From: CAZUDO01 sp964618895
GTDB lineage: Bacteria; Desulfobacterota; Binatia; DP-6
Assembly: GCA_964618895.1 (NCBI GenBank)
Contig: CAZUDO010000057.1
Coordinates: forward strand, 62,001-126,000
Reading direction: 5' to 3'
Length of the DNA stretch: 64,000 nt
This document shows, piece after piece, positions 24,749 through 33,063 of the stretch; within the stretch, counting starts at the first letter, position 1, and every line of letters begins with the position of its first letter. The translations under genes and the position numbers were made by a program. The notes under the pieces are model-generated. The model searched no databases and had not been told where the DNA came from. It saw only the letters and a program-made list of their open reading frames with translations.

Positions 24749-26659
24749 GTGACAGCTCTCGAAGCGTTGAAAGAGCCGACGCCCAGCCTGCGGGGCTCGC
24801 TGCGCCTCCCGGGGGAGCAACCGGAACGCCGGTGGGGTCGCTGGTGGCAGGTGGTGGTGGCGACGGTGGGCTTGATCCTTCTCCTGCCAGTGTCGCTGGC
24901 GATCGCGCTCATCACCAAGCTGACGAGCCGCGGTCCGATCCTCTATCGCGGGACGCGGATCGGTCGGGGGCTTCAGCCCTTCACGATCTACAAGTTCCGC
25001 ACCCTCGAGGTGAATGCCGAGCAGCGCATCGGGGCCAGGTTGCTGACGCCGGGCGACGACCTCTACACGCCCATCGGGCGGTTCCTGAAGCGATACAAAC
25101 TCGACGAGATTCCGCAGCTGTTCAACGTGATCAAGGGCGACATGAACCTGGTCGGGCCGCGGCCCATCCGGCCGATTTTTCTCGCCACGTCGACCCGGGA
25201 GATCTCGAACTACATGGCCCGTTTCGCGGTACGGCCCGGCATGACCGGGCTCGCGCAGCTGCGTGGCGGCTACTTCACGCATCCGCGGGACAAACTGCGG
25301 TACGACCGCCTCTACATCTGCCATCGCAGCGTGTGGCTCGACGTGAAGCTGGTGGTCGCGACGTTCGTGAAGCTCTTGAACCGGTGGCTGACCCTGGGAT
25401 TCTTCCTCGGCCTCCTATTCCTGTCCGCCTCCTTCCTGCCCACCATCTTGCAGGCGCCGTTCGAGTTCCGCGTAGCCGGCTTCCGGCTCTCGCCGGTCGA
25501 GCTCCTGGGGCTCTTGTTCGCCACCGGGCTGCTGGTGCGGCAGGTGCCGGCGCATCGGCTGTACGTCTATCGCACACCCACCAACCTGCCGATGGCGTGC
25601 TTCATCCTGTCCTGCGTCGTGGCCGGGTTGGTGGCCGGCGACATGGGCGCGCGCCTGCGCGACGCGGCGTACTTCACCGCCTCGGGGTTCCTGCTCTTCT
25701 TCTTGATCGTGAGCGGCGAGATCACCGACGACTTCGCCAGCCGGGCGACCCGCATCGGGGCGCTCGCGGCGGTGGCCGTGGCGCTGCTCGGTATTCTCGA
25801 GGTGGTGCTGCAGACCCACGCCGGGGCGGCCCCCGGGGCGCTCGGGGCGGGGAACCTGTCCCACCGCGTGACCGGCACCATGGGAAGCCCGGTCGTGTTG
25901 GCGGCCTATCTGGTGCTCGGGATGCCTCTCGTGCTGGTCGAGCTGGTGCTGGCGGAACGGCGCGAAGAGCGTGATTTCTGGCTCATCTGCACCACGGTGG
26001 TCATCATCGGCGTGCTGCTCAGCCAGACCCGGACGGGGTTCCTGGCCCTGTGGCTCACAGGCTCCGTGTTCTGCTGGCGCGTCTCGCAGCGGATGTTCCG
26101 CCTGTTCGCGGGCGTGAGCCTCGTGTTCGCGCTCGTGATGGTGGTGCTGGGGGGCCTCCGGCTCGCGCCGGAGGATCTGCGCGCCGAGTTCGGCCGGCGC
26201 CTGACGCTCGCGGATGCGGTATTCGCATCGGAAGCCGCGCCCGTCGATCTCCTGTTCGGCCCCGAGCCGGGCAAGGGGGCGGTGAGTGTCGTCGAGATCG
26301 AGGGCGATGCCGCGGGTGCACCGCGACGGGAGCTCAACGCGAACATGCATCTGACGCTCATGCAGCGCACCGGGCTGATCGGGTGGGTGCTCATGATGTG
26401 GGTGATCGGCGCCGCCCTGACCGGCATCTACCGCGGCAGCCACGCGGTGCGCGACCCGCGCCTGGCGCTGATGCTGTGGGCGATCTTCTCCTCGGGCGTC
26501 GGATTTCTGGTGTCGATCAGCAACTTCAACGCCTTCTACAACCCGACCATCCAGGTGTTTTTCTGGAGCCTGCTCGGCATCGGGATGGCGATCGTCACGC
26601 ATCGCAACGGGCGCCGGCCGGCGTTCAACGTGATCTGGCGATTCGGACCCGGGGACTAG
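24749..26659 (+). CDS. Fusion: polyprenyl-phosphate sugar-1-P transferase + O-antigen polymerase/ligase
   Basis: 636 residues. Residues of about 30-215 are a bacterial sugar transferase (one membrane helix, then SRGPILYRGTRIGRG, FTIYKFRTLE, IPQLFNVIKGDMNLVGPRP), the WcaJ/WbaP C-terminal domain that starts repeat-unit synthesis on undecaprenyl phosphate. Residues of about 220-636 hold around ten hydrophobic segments with LLSQTRTGFLALWLTG and NANMHLTLMQRTGLIGW, a Wzy_C-like polymerase/ligase. These activities are normally separate proteins on opposite faces of the membrane. The frame is continuous with no sign of an error. The start is GTG, with a purine-rich AACGGAGAAAG upstream. Confidence 0.85.
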   Translation: MTALEALKEPTPSLRGSLRLPGEQPERRWGRWWQVVVATVGLILLLPVSLAIALITKLTSRGPILYRGTRIGRGLQPFTIYKFRTLEVNAEQRIGARLLTPGDDLYTPIGRFLKRYKLDEIPQLFNVIKGDMNLVGPRPIRPIFLATSTREISNYMARFAVRPGMTGLAQLRGGYFTHPRDKLRYDRLYICHRSVWLDVKLVVATFVKLLNRWLTLGFFLGLLFLSASFLPTILQAPFEFRVAGFRLSPVELLGLLFATGLLVRQVPAHRLYVYRTPTNLPMACFILSCVVAGLVAGDMGARLRDAAYFTASGFLLFFLIVSGEITDDFASRATRIGALAAVAVALLGILEVVLQTHAGAAPGALGAGNLSHRVTGTMGSPVVLAAYLVLGMPLVLVELVLAERREERDFWLICTTVVIIGVLLSQTRTGFLALWLTGSVFCWRVSQRMFRLFAGVSLVFALVMVVLGGLRLAPEDLRAEFGRRLTLADAVFASEAAPVDLLFGPEPGKGAVSVVEIEGDAAGAPRRELNANMHLTLMQRTGLIGWVLMMWVIGAALTGIYRGSHAVRDPRLALMLWAIFSSGVGFLVSISNFNAFYNPTIQVFFWSLLGIGMAIVTHRNGRRPAFNVIWRFGPGD

Positions 26660-26661
26660 GC

Positions 26662-28635
26662 ATGCGGGTGTTCACGAACGCCGCCGTGGGCGCGCTCGCG
26701 GGCGCGGTGGCCGGCGCAGTCTGGTGGGTGCTCGAAGGGGCACTCAACTGGGCGGCGGGCGGCACGGTGCCGACGCCGGTCCTGCTCGACATCGGTGGCT
26801 ACGACGTCGCCGTCGGGGCCGTGGCCGGTGGAGCGGTCGGTGTGCTGGCGGGCCGCGCGGGCGGTGTCGCCCTGGCGCTCGGCCTCGCGGCGGCGTACGC
26901 GTTCCTGCGCGTCTACGACCCGCCGGGGTTTGGCACCGAGGCGCTGTTCGTTGGCATGGCGGTGGTCGCGACCGTGCTCGGGACGCGGCTCGGCGGGGCG
27001 GACCGGCGCGGTTGGCTCGCCTTCCTGCACGTCACCGTGCTCGCCACGGCGGCGCTCGCGGTCACGAATCTGGTGCTCGAGGAGGAGCGGGGAGCTCTCG
27101 GCCAGCTCACGGTCCCGCTGGTCTTCGGGGGAGCGCCCCTGGCCGCGCTGCTCGTCGATCGGCTGCTCGGCGTGTTGGTGCGTAGACGTACCGTCCGTGC
27201 CGGGCTCGAGCTTGCTGCCCTGGCGATCGCCGGCATCCTATGGGGCCATCCGCTCTCGACGGCCCCGCTGGAGGATCCGCTGGTGACCGGGGTGCCCCCG
27301 CCGCCGGGGACGCCCGACGTGATCCTCGTGTCACTGGACACGACGCGCGCCGATCACCTGTCGACGTACGGCTATGCGCGCGCGACCTCTCCCCACCTGA
27401 CGGCCCTCGCCGAGGACGCGCTCCGCTTCGCGCAGGCGCGATCGCCGTCGGCGTGGACGCTGCCAGGACACGCGTCCCTGTTCACGGGGCAGTATCCGGG
27501 GCGGCACGGCGCGCACCTCGCCGGGGCGTGGCTGGGCGGCGAATCGATCGACGGCCGCCGACAGGTGGCGTTCCCGCTTCGGCGCGAGGCCGTCACGCTG
27601 GCCGAATTGCTGCGCGATCGCGGCTACCGTACGGCGGCGTTCGTCGCCAATTTCTCGTACCTCTATCGCGACTTCGGACTGGCGCAGGGCTTCCAGCGCT
27701 ACGATGATGCGCCGTCGATCTTGTTCCGCCTGCGTCCGCACGTGGTGCGCTTCGTGCAGCGCTTCCAGCCCGGGTTCTGCCTCAAACCATTCCGGAGCGC
27801 GCCGGCGATGAACGCCCTGGCGCTGTCGTGGCTCGACCAGCAGCCCGGGGGCCGGCCGGCCTTTCTGTTCCTCAACTACATGGAGGCGCATCAGCCCTGG
27901 CTGGCGCCGCCGCCGTACGATCGGTGGAGCCGCGAGCTGGCCCCGGCCGCGCGTCGGCTCGCGACTGCGGATCTCTACACGCACGCCATCCGGGATTTCA
28001 CCGACGCGGAGCAGGCGTTCATCCGGGCCAATTACGACGGCCAACTGGCGGCCATGGATGCGGCCTTGGGCGAGCTGCTGGCGGCGCTCCGGGCGCGTGG
28101 TCGGTACGAGAACGCGCTCGTCATCGTCACCGCGGACCATGGCGAGTTTCTGGGCGAGCACCGGCAGGTCGGACACATCGGCCGCATGCTGTACGAGCCC
28201 GTGCTGGGCATCCCGTTGGTGGTGAAGTTTCCCGGCCCCGAGCGCCTGCGCGGCGTGTCGGAGGTGCCGGTGCAGCTCGTCGACGTGCTGCCCACCGTCT
28301 TGCGAGCGTCAGGAGTCGCCGTGCCCGCCGGCGTGCAGGGCGAGCCGCTGCCGCACGTGACCCACCCCAGCCTGGCCGAGGAGCACATCAACCCCTTCCT
28401 GGTGACCCGGTACGGTGAGGTCTACAACCGCGGAGTGCGCGTGGTGTACGACGGGTCGTACAAGCTGATCTCGACCTCGCAAGGAACCGAAATGCTCTTC
28501 GACCTCGCTCGTGACCCGGGGGAGACGAACGACCTGCGCAGCCGGGAGCCCGAGCGCGCCCTGGCGCTCAAGCAACGGCTCGATGCCGCCCTGGGCACGA
28601 CCGTCGCGACCGCGGGTACGCGCCCCCCGGGATGA
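26662..28635 (+). CDS. Membrane-anchored sulfatase-fold enzyme (Thr nucleophile)
   Basis: 657 residues. The first ~210 residues contain about six hydrophobic segments; the rest is a sulfatase-fold alkaline-phosphatase-superfamily domain. Motifs are ILVSLDTTRADHLSTYGYA, SAWTLPGHASLFTGQYPGRHG, NYMEAHQPW and TADHGEFLGEHRQVGH. The nucleophile position is Thr (WTLPGH), not the Cys/Ser-x-Pro-x-Arg of formylglycine sulfatases. That favours a phosphotransferase or phosphodiesterase, as in LtaS- or EptA-type enzymes. The catalytic domain probably faces the periplasm. Unlike its relatives it has no LGYV tail. The substrate could be a phospho-substituent on the glycan. Confidence 0.8.
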   Translation: MRVFTNAAVGALAGAVAGAVWWVLEGALNWAAGGTVPTPVLLDIGGYDVAVGAVAGGAVGVLAGRAGGVALALGLAAAYAFLRVYDPPGFGTEALFVGMAVVATVLGTRLGGADRRGWLAFLHVTVLATAALAVTNLVLEEERGALGQLTVPLVFGGAPLAALLVDRLLGVLVRRRTVRAGLELAALAIAGILWGHPLSTAPLEDPLVTGVPPPPGTPDVILVSLDTTRADHLSTYGYARATSPHLTALAEDALRFAQARSPSAWTLPGHASLFTGQYPGRHGAHLAGAWLGGESIDGRRQVAFPLRREAVTLAELLRDRGYRTAAFVANFSYLYRDFGLAQGFQRYDDAPSILFRLRPHVVRFVQRFQPGFCLKPFRSAPAMNALALSWLDQQPGGRPAFLFLNYMEAHQPWLAPPPYDRWSRELAPAARRLATADLYTHAIRDFTDAEQAFIRANYDGQLAAMDAALGELLAALRARGRYENALVIVTADHGEFLGEHRQVGHIGRMLYEPVLGIPLVVKFPGPERLRGVSEVPVQLVDVLPTVLRASGVAVPAGVQGEPLPHVTHPSLAEEHINPFLVTRYGEVYNRGVRVVYDGSYKLISTSQGTEMLFDLARDPGETNDLRSREPERALALKQRLDAALGTTVATAGTRPPG

Positions 28636-28657
28636 TTCCCTCGAGGTGATTCACGTC

Positions 28658-29752
28658 ATGCGACCCAACGGCACACGCCCCGGAACGGAAGAAGCAGTCC
28701 CCGGCTGGACTCGGGTCACGTCGATGGCGCGCTGGCTCGCGCGCCGGCGGCAGCCGGCGGGCAGGACGCCCCGCGTGTCGGTGGTGATCCCGGTGTACAA
28801 CGCGGAAGACACGCTGGCCGAGTGTCTCACCCGCTTGTGCAACTCCACCCTGTCGGAGTTCGAGGTGATCCTCGTCGATGACGGGTCGACGGACCAGACC
28901 CGGGCGATCGCGGGCAACTTCCCCGTGCGCATCGTCCCGAGCGGTGGCCGGGTGGGACCGGCGGCCGCCCGCAACCTGGGCGCGCGCGTCGCCGAGGGCG
29001 ACGTGCTCTTCTTCATCGACTCGGACGTGATGGTCCGCGCCGACACCCTCTCCCGCATGATGGCCCGCTTTGCCGAGGACGACGTCGACGGGGTGGTGGG
29101 CGTGCAGGCGCCGGTGATGCGGCACCGCAATCTGCCGAGCCAGTACAAGAACCTGTGGATGTGGTGGACGTACGTGCGCCAGACCGGCGACGTCCCCCTA
29201 TTCTACACGACGGCGGCCGGCATCCGTCGCGAGGCCTTCCTGCGCGCCGGCGGCTTCGACGCCGGCTACGCCACGCCCAACGTGGAGGACACCGCCTTCG
29301 GGCAGAAGCTCGCCCGCCTCGGAATCCGTGTGCGGGTCGAACCGGAGCTCGAGGTCGAGCACGTCAAGCGGTACTCGCTCTGGGGCCTCTTGCGTACCGA
29401 CTACATGCGGGCGGTGTCGCTCATGCGGCTCAAGCTGCGCCAGCGCGGCGAGCTATCGCAGAACAACACGTCGGTGCCGACCGGGTACGTGGCGAGCATT
29501 CCACTGACGGTGCTCGGCGCGGCGGCGCTCATGCTCGGGGCCGCGGTCCCGGTGCCAGCCCTGGCGGCCGGCGAGGCGGTCGCACTCGGCGGGGTGGTTG
29601 CGCTCAATCGGGAGTTTCTCAACACGATCCGGACGACCGAAGGATGGGGCACGGCGCTCGGCGCGGTGCCGCTGCTCTGGCTCGAGCTCCTGGTCTCGGC
29701 CCTCGGGGCCGGAGTGGGCCTGGTGACGTATTTCCTCGGGCAGCGCTACTAG
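28658..29752 (+). CDS. Glycosyltransferase family 2 with C-terminal membrane segments
   Basis: 364 residues. The GT-A domain has RVSVVIPVYNAEDTL, ILVDDGSTDQT and FFIDSDVMV (D-x-D); a later NVEDTAFGQKLARLG provides the ED catalytic-base motif. Two hydrophobic stretches lie near the C-terminus. ATG 28658 is taken as start, with GAGGTG about ten bases upstream. It is inferred to add a sugar to a lipid-linked intermediate at the inner membrane. Confidence 0.86.
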   Translation: MRPNGTRPGTEEAVPGWTRVTSMARWLARRRQPAGRTPRVSVVIPVYNAEDTLAECLTRLCNSTLSEFEVILVDDGSTDQTRAIAGNFPVRIVPSGGRVGPAAARNLGARVAEGDVLFFIDSDVMVRADTLSRMMARFAEDDVDGVVGVQAPVMRHRNLPSQYKNLWMWWTYVRQTGDVPLFYTTAAGIRREAFLRAGGFDAGYATPNVEDTAFGQKLARLGIRVRVEPELEVEHVKRYSLWGLLRTDYMRAVSLMRLKLRQRGELSQNNTSVPTGYVASIPLTVLGAAALMLGAAVPVPALAAGEAVALGGVVALNREFLNTIRTTEGWGTALGAVPLLWLELLVSALGAGVGLVTYFLGQRY

Positions 29753-29774
29753 GGTTTCGGTAAGGAGGATTTGG

Positions 29775-30992
29775 ATGGGCTATTTCGACTACATGCGACA
29801 CGGGACGAAGATGATCTGGAAGCGTGGCCAGATGCCCGTGTACCTGGTCTACTTCATCACCGACGCCTGCAACGCGAAGTGCAAGCATTGCCTCCTTGCC
29901 GATGGGGCCCACCCGGGGTGGGAAGAGCCGTCGATGGTGTACCGGAAGCAGGAGCTGTCGCTCGACGAGATCGACAAGCTCACGGCGAGCATGGGGAAGG
30001 GGAGCCTCATGTTCCTGCTGCCGACCGGCGGCGAGCCGTTCCTGCGCAAGGACATCGGGGAGATCGTGAAGATCTTCCACAAGAACACGGGCGTGCGGAA
30101 CGTCGGCATCCCGACCAACGGCAGTACCACGGCACGCACGGTGTCGATCGTGAAGGACCTGGTCGAGTCATGCCCGGACCTCGACCTGCACATCGACGTG
30201 TCGCTCGACGGCGTCGGGGCCCTCCACGACGAGATCCGCGTATTCCCGGGGCTCTTCAAGCGCTCGGTCGAGACCTATAAGGCGCTGCGCGAGGTGGAGA
30301 AGCACCACAAGAACTTCAGCGTCCAGGTGGAGACCACGGTCTCCAAGCACAACGAAGACGTGCTGATCGAAAATTACGAGTGGTTCCGCAAGAACCTCGA
30401 CGTGGACACCGTCTTCACGCTGCTGACGCGGGGCGCCCCCAAGGAGCCCCTGTCGAAGTTCTTCAACGTCGAGAAATACGAGCAGTACGCGGCGCACATG
30501 GAGAAGGAGTACAAGAGCGGTGCCCTGTCGGGCTACGACTCCTTCCCGTTCGCTGATTTCATCAACGCCAAGCGTATCGTCCGCCACCGCTTGATCGCCA
30601 AGATCACGCGCGACAACGAGTACCAGATTCCCTGCTACGGCGGGAACCTGGGTGGCGCGCTGTTCGCCAACGGCGACGTGTACCCATGCGAGCTGCTCGT
30701 GGACCGGAAACTCGGCAACGTGCGCGAGTCCGGATACGACTTCCGCAAGATCTGGTTCGGCAGCGAGGCCGACAAGGCGCGCAAGTTCATCCGCGAGTCG
30801 AAGTGTTTCTGTACCTACGAGTGCTTCCTCACCGTCAACATCCTGTTCAATCCCCGCATGATGCCCGCCGTGCTCAAGGAGTGGTCGAGCCTCAAGATGC
30901 GTAAGGCCTGGCGGAAGCTGACCGGCCAGCAACCCGCACGCGCTACGCTCGCCACCTGCGGCACACACCCCACCCCCGCCGCCAACGCCTGA
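29775..30992 (+). CDS. Radical SAM protein with SPASM-like C-terminus
   Basis: 405 residues with a strong AAGGAGG ribosome binding site. The radical SAM cluster motif is C32-x3-C36-x2-C39 (CNAKCKHC), followed by PTGGEPFLRKD. The C-terminal part has CYGGNLGGALFANGDVYPCELL and a downstream C-x-C-x3-C (CFCTYEC), as expected for an auxiliary Fe-S SPASM domain. Such enzymes do radical chemistry on peptides, sugars or alcohols. In this setting a sugar or glycan-linked modification such as epimerisation or dehydrogenation is possible, but no precursor peptide gene is evident next to it. Flanked by GT2 genes in the same run. Confidence 0.85.
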   Translation: MGYFDYMRHGTKMIWKRGQMPVYLVYFITDACNAKCKHCLLADGAHPGWEEPSMVYRKQELSLDEIDKLTASMGKGSLMFLLPTGGEPFLRKDIGEIVKIFHKNTGVRNVGIPTNGSTTARTVSIVKDLVESCPDLDLHIDVSLDGVGALHDEIRVFPGLFKRSVETYKALREVEKHHKNFSVQVETTVSKHNEDVLIENYEWFRKNLDVDTVFTLLTRGAPKEPLSKFFNVEKYEQYAAHMEKEYKSGALSGYDSFPFADFINAKRIVRHRLIAKITRDNEYQIPCYGGNLGGALFANGDVYPCELLVDRKLGNVRESGYDFRKIWFGSEADKARKFIRESKCFCTYECFLTVNILFNPRMMPAVLKEWSSLKMRKAWRKLTGQQPARATLATCGTHPTPAANA

Positions 30993-31005
30993 ATCGGAGG
31001 TCGCC

Positions 31006-31761
31006 ATGTATCGCGGCAAGCGCATCTCGGTCGTCATCCCGTGTCACAATGAAGAAGAGGGCGTCCGCGCCGTGATGGCGCAGATGCCGCCCATCGTCGA
31101 CGAGGTGCTGGTCGTCGACAACGCGTCGACGGACCGCACGTCCGAGGTGGCGCGCAGTCTCGGCGCCCGGGTGGTGTACGAGGCCCGCAAGGGCTACGGG
31201 CGCGCCTACAAGACCGGCTTCGCTGCCGCGCGTGGGGACATCATCGTCACCATGGACGGTGATGGTACCTATCCGCCGGACTCGATCCCGTTGCTGCTCC
31301 ACGTCCTGGCCGAGGAGCGGCTCGATTTCATCACCGCGCGCCGGTGGTACTCGCGCAGCGGCGAGACGAAGAGCCCCATTCGCCTCCTGGGCAATGCCAT
31401 CCTGTCGGGCACGATGATGTGTCTGTTCTTCAAGTTCATCGTCGACTCGCAGTCGGGCATGTGGGTGTTCCGGCGCGATGTGCTGCGCAAGATCGCCCCC
31501 AAGAGCGACAGCATGGCGCTCTCCGAGGAGCTCAAGATCCTCGCCTTCACGCACCCCGCGCTGCGGTGCTGGGAGATGCCAATCTACTACGGCGAGCGTA
31601 TCGGCACGAGCAAGCTGAACATCTGGCGTGACGGATTCGGCAATCTCTTCTTCCTGGCGAAGCTGCGGCTGACGCTCGGCCGCCGACGCCGTGAGGCGCC
31701 GCTGCTGGAGTTGGCCGCGGCCGACGACCCGGCACCGGTGCAGGCGAAGCAGGCTCCCTGA
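31006..31761 (+). CDS. GT2 glycosyltransferase, dolichyl-phosphate mannosyltransferase-like
   Basis: 251 residues. RISVVIPCHNEEEGV, VLVVDNASTDRT and VTMDGDGTYPPD (D-x-D) match the DPM1-like branch of GT2, which transfers a sugar from a nucleotide donor to a polyprenyl phosphate. There are no flanking membrane anchors. A polyprenyl-phosphate sugar made here could feed the GT-C-like membrane protein at 33060. A GGAGG precedes the ATG at 31006. Confidence 0.87.
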   Translation: MYRGKRISVVIPCHNEEEGVRAVMAQMPPIVDEVLVVDNASTDRTSEVARSLGARVVYEARKGYGRAYKTGFAAARGDIIVTMDGDGTYPPDSIPLLLHVLAEERLDFITARRWYSRSGETKSPIRLLGNAILSGTMMCLFFKFIVDSQSGMWVFRRDVLRKIAPKSDSMALSEELKILAFTHPALRCWEMPIYYGERIGTSKLNIWRDGFGNLFFLAKLRLTLGRRRREAPLLELAAADDPAPVQAKQAP

Positions 31762-31791
31762 CGCGAGACGTCGTCTCGTACGTCGGCTCCG

Positions 31792-32382
31792 ATGGCGCTG
31801 TGCTTCGTTCACGGTGCCGCCGGCTACCTCGGGTACGCGGTGGCACGGCGGCAGGGTCCGCCGCGGCCCGCCCTTCTGCTGGCGGCGGTCGCGCTTGCCA
31901 ACGCGCCGGACTTCGATTTCCTGCCCGGCCTGCTGCTCGGGACGCCGGGGGTGTTTCACCGTGGAGTGTCGCACACCCTCCTCGCGGCGGTCGTGGTCGG
32001 CGTGGTGGTTGGCGTCGTGGCGCGCTGGCGGCGATGCGCGGCGGGTCCGGCACTGCGCGCCGGAGTGTGGGCCGGTGCGGTTTATGGTTCCCACCTGCTC
32101 GTCGACTGCGTCACCACGGACGCGAAGGCTCCGCACGGCGTCCGCATTCTCTGGCCGCTCAGCGACGCCCACTGGATCGCGCCCGTGACGTTGTTCAACG
32201 AGATCATCATCGATCCCTCGGGGCGCAGTGCGTTCCTGGCCAGTCTGGTGACCACGCCGGCGCTGCGGGTGTGGGCGGGTGAGCTGGGGTTGGTCGTGCT
32301 GGTGCTGGCGGCCGTGCGTATCGGCCGCACGTTGTGGGCAGGCCTGGCGCCCTCCGGTGCGGAGGTGGCCGACGAGCCGTGA
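31792..32382 (+). CDS. YdjM/DUF457-like membrane metal-dependent hydrolase
   Basis: 196 residues with four or five hydrophobic segments. ALANAPDFDFLPGLL, FHRGVSHTLL and GSHLLVDCVTTDAKAPHG give the Asp/His pattern of the inner-membrane hydrolase family that includes YdjM. The biochemical role is poorly defined. It lies between a DPM1-like transferase and an ICMT-like protein in the same run, so a lipid- or glycan-linked function is possible. It overlaps the next gene by four bases. Confidence 0.75.
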   Translation: MALCFVHGAAGYLGYAVARRQGPPRPALLLAAVALANAPDFDFLPGLLLGTPGVFHRGVSHTLLAAVVVGVVVGVVARWRRCAAGPALRAGVWAGAVYGSHLLVDCVTTDAKAPHGVRILWPLSDAHWIAPVTLFNEIIIDPSGRSAFLASLVTTPALRVWAGELGLVVLVLAAVRIGRTLWAGLAPSGAEVADEP

Positions 32383-32927
32383 TCTGGGGTGTCGTCTACG
32401 CCGTGCTGTTGGCAGCTCTGATCGTCCGCGTGCGCACCGAGCCCGGCCCACCGTCCGAACCGGTGCATCCGATCTGGGGCGAGCCGCTGGGGCTGACCCG
32501 TCTCCACCATCGGCTGTTTTTCGTTCTCCTTGCCGGGCCGCCGCTCGAGTGCCTGATCGTGGCCGGAGCGCCGGCGGGACGGGTACTTGGGGGCATGCTG
32601 TTTGCCGCCGGGGTGGTGCTCTACCGGGTGGCTGGCCACGCGCTCGGCGGCGCCCTCTCTCCCTTCATCGAGCCTCGTCAGGGCGCGGGCCTGGTGACCG
32701 GTGGGCCGTACGCGGTCGTCCGTCACCCGATGTACGTCAGCGAAGCACTGATCGCCCTCGGCGCACCGCTCACGCTCGGGAGCCGGTACGTCGTGTGGGC
32801 CGCGCTGCCGGCACTCCTCGTCCTGGCCGTGCGGATGATCCGTGAGGACGAGGCGTTGGCACGCACCTTCCCGGAGTTCCCTCACTATGTCGCTCGAACG
32901 AAACGCATCATTCCCTTCGTCTATTGA
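32379..32927 (+). CDS. Isoprenylcysteine carboxyl methyltransferase-like membrane protein
   Basis: 182 residues with about four to five hydrophobic segments. The C-terminal half holds GAGLVTGGPYAVVRHPMYVSE and PEFPHYVARTKRIIP, the conserved SAM-binding signature of the ICMT/PEMT (NnrU-like) membrane methyltransferases. Bacterial members methylate lipids or other small acceptors. It starts with GTG overlapping the upstream stop. Substrate unknown. Confidence 0.78.
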   Translation: MIWGVVYAVLLAALIVRVRTEPGPPSEPVHPIWGEPLGLTRLHHRLFFVLLAGPPLECLIVAGAPAGRVLGGMLFAAGVVLYRVAGHALGGALSPFIEPRQGAGLVTGGPYAVVRHPMYVSEALIALGAPLTLGSRYVVWAALPALLVLAVRMIREDEALARTFPEFPHYVARTKRIIPFVY

Positions 32928-33063
32928 CCTCGCGGGGTCGGCGGGATCGGCGCCGCGCTCGCGGCAGGCCCGGGTGGACCTGCCCGTTGTGCGGCTCGCG
33001 CTCGGGGCGTGGGCTGCCCTCGTCTATCTGATCTACTGGCTCGGCTACCTCGGGGTTCGATGA
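32887..33063 (+). CDS. Small single-pass membrane protein
   Basis: 58 residues, starting at an ATG inside the end of the preceding gene and overlapping the next start by four bases. The N-terminal half is polar (MSLERNASFPSSIDLAGSAG); the C-terminal half is one membrane helix (LALGAWAALVYLIYWLGYLGV). Evidence for being real is its position: it fills the only gap between two tightly packed genes and ends in an ATGA junction. It may assist the GT-C-like protein downstream. No homologue recognised. Confidence 0.5.
   Translation: MSLERNASFPSSIDLAGSAGSAPRSRQARVDLPVVRLALGAWAALVYLIYWLGYLGVR

Noticed and set aside
26662..28635. Calling this and 40945-42816 true sulfatases
   Set aside because: The nucleophile positions read WTLPGH and WTRPAV instead of Cys/Ser-x-Pro-x-Arg, so formylglycine chemistry is unlikely.
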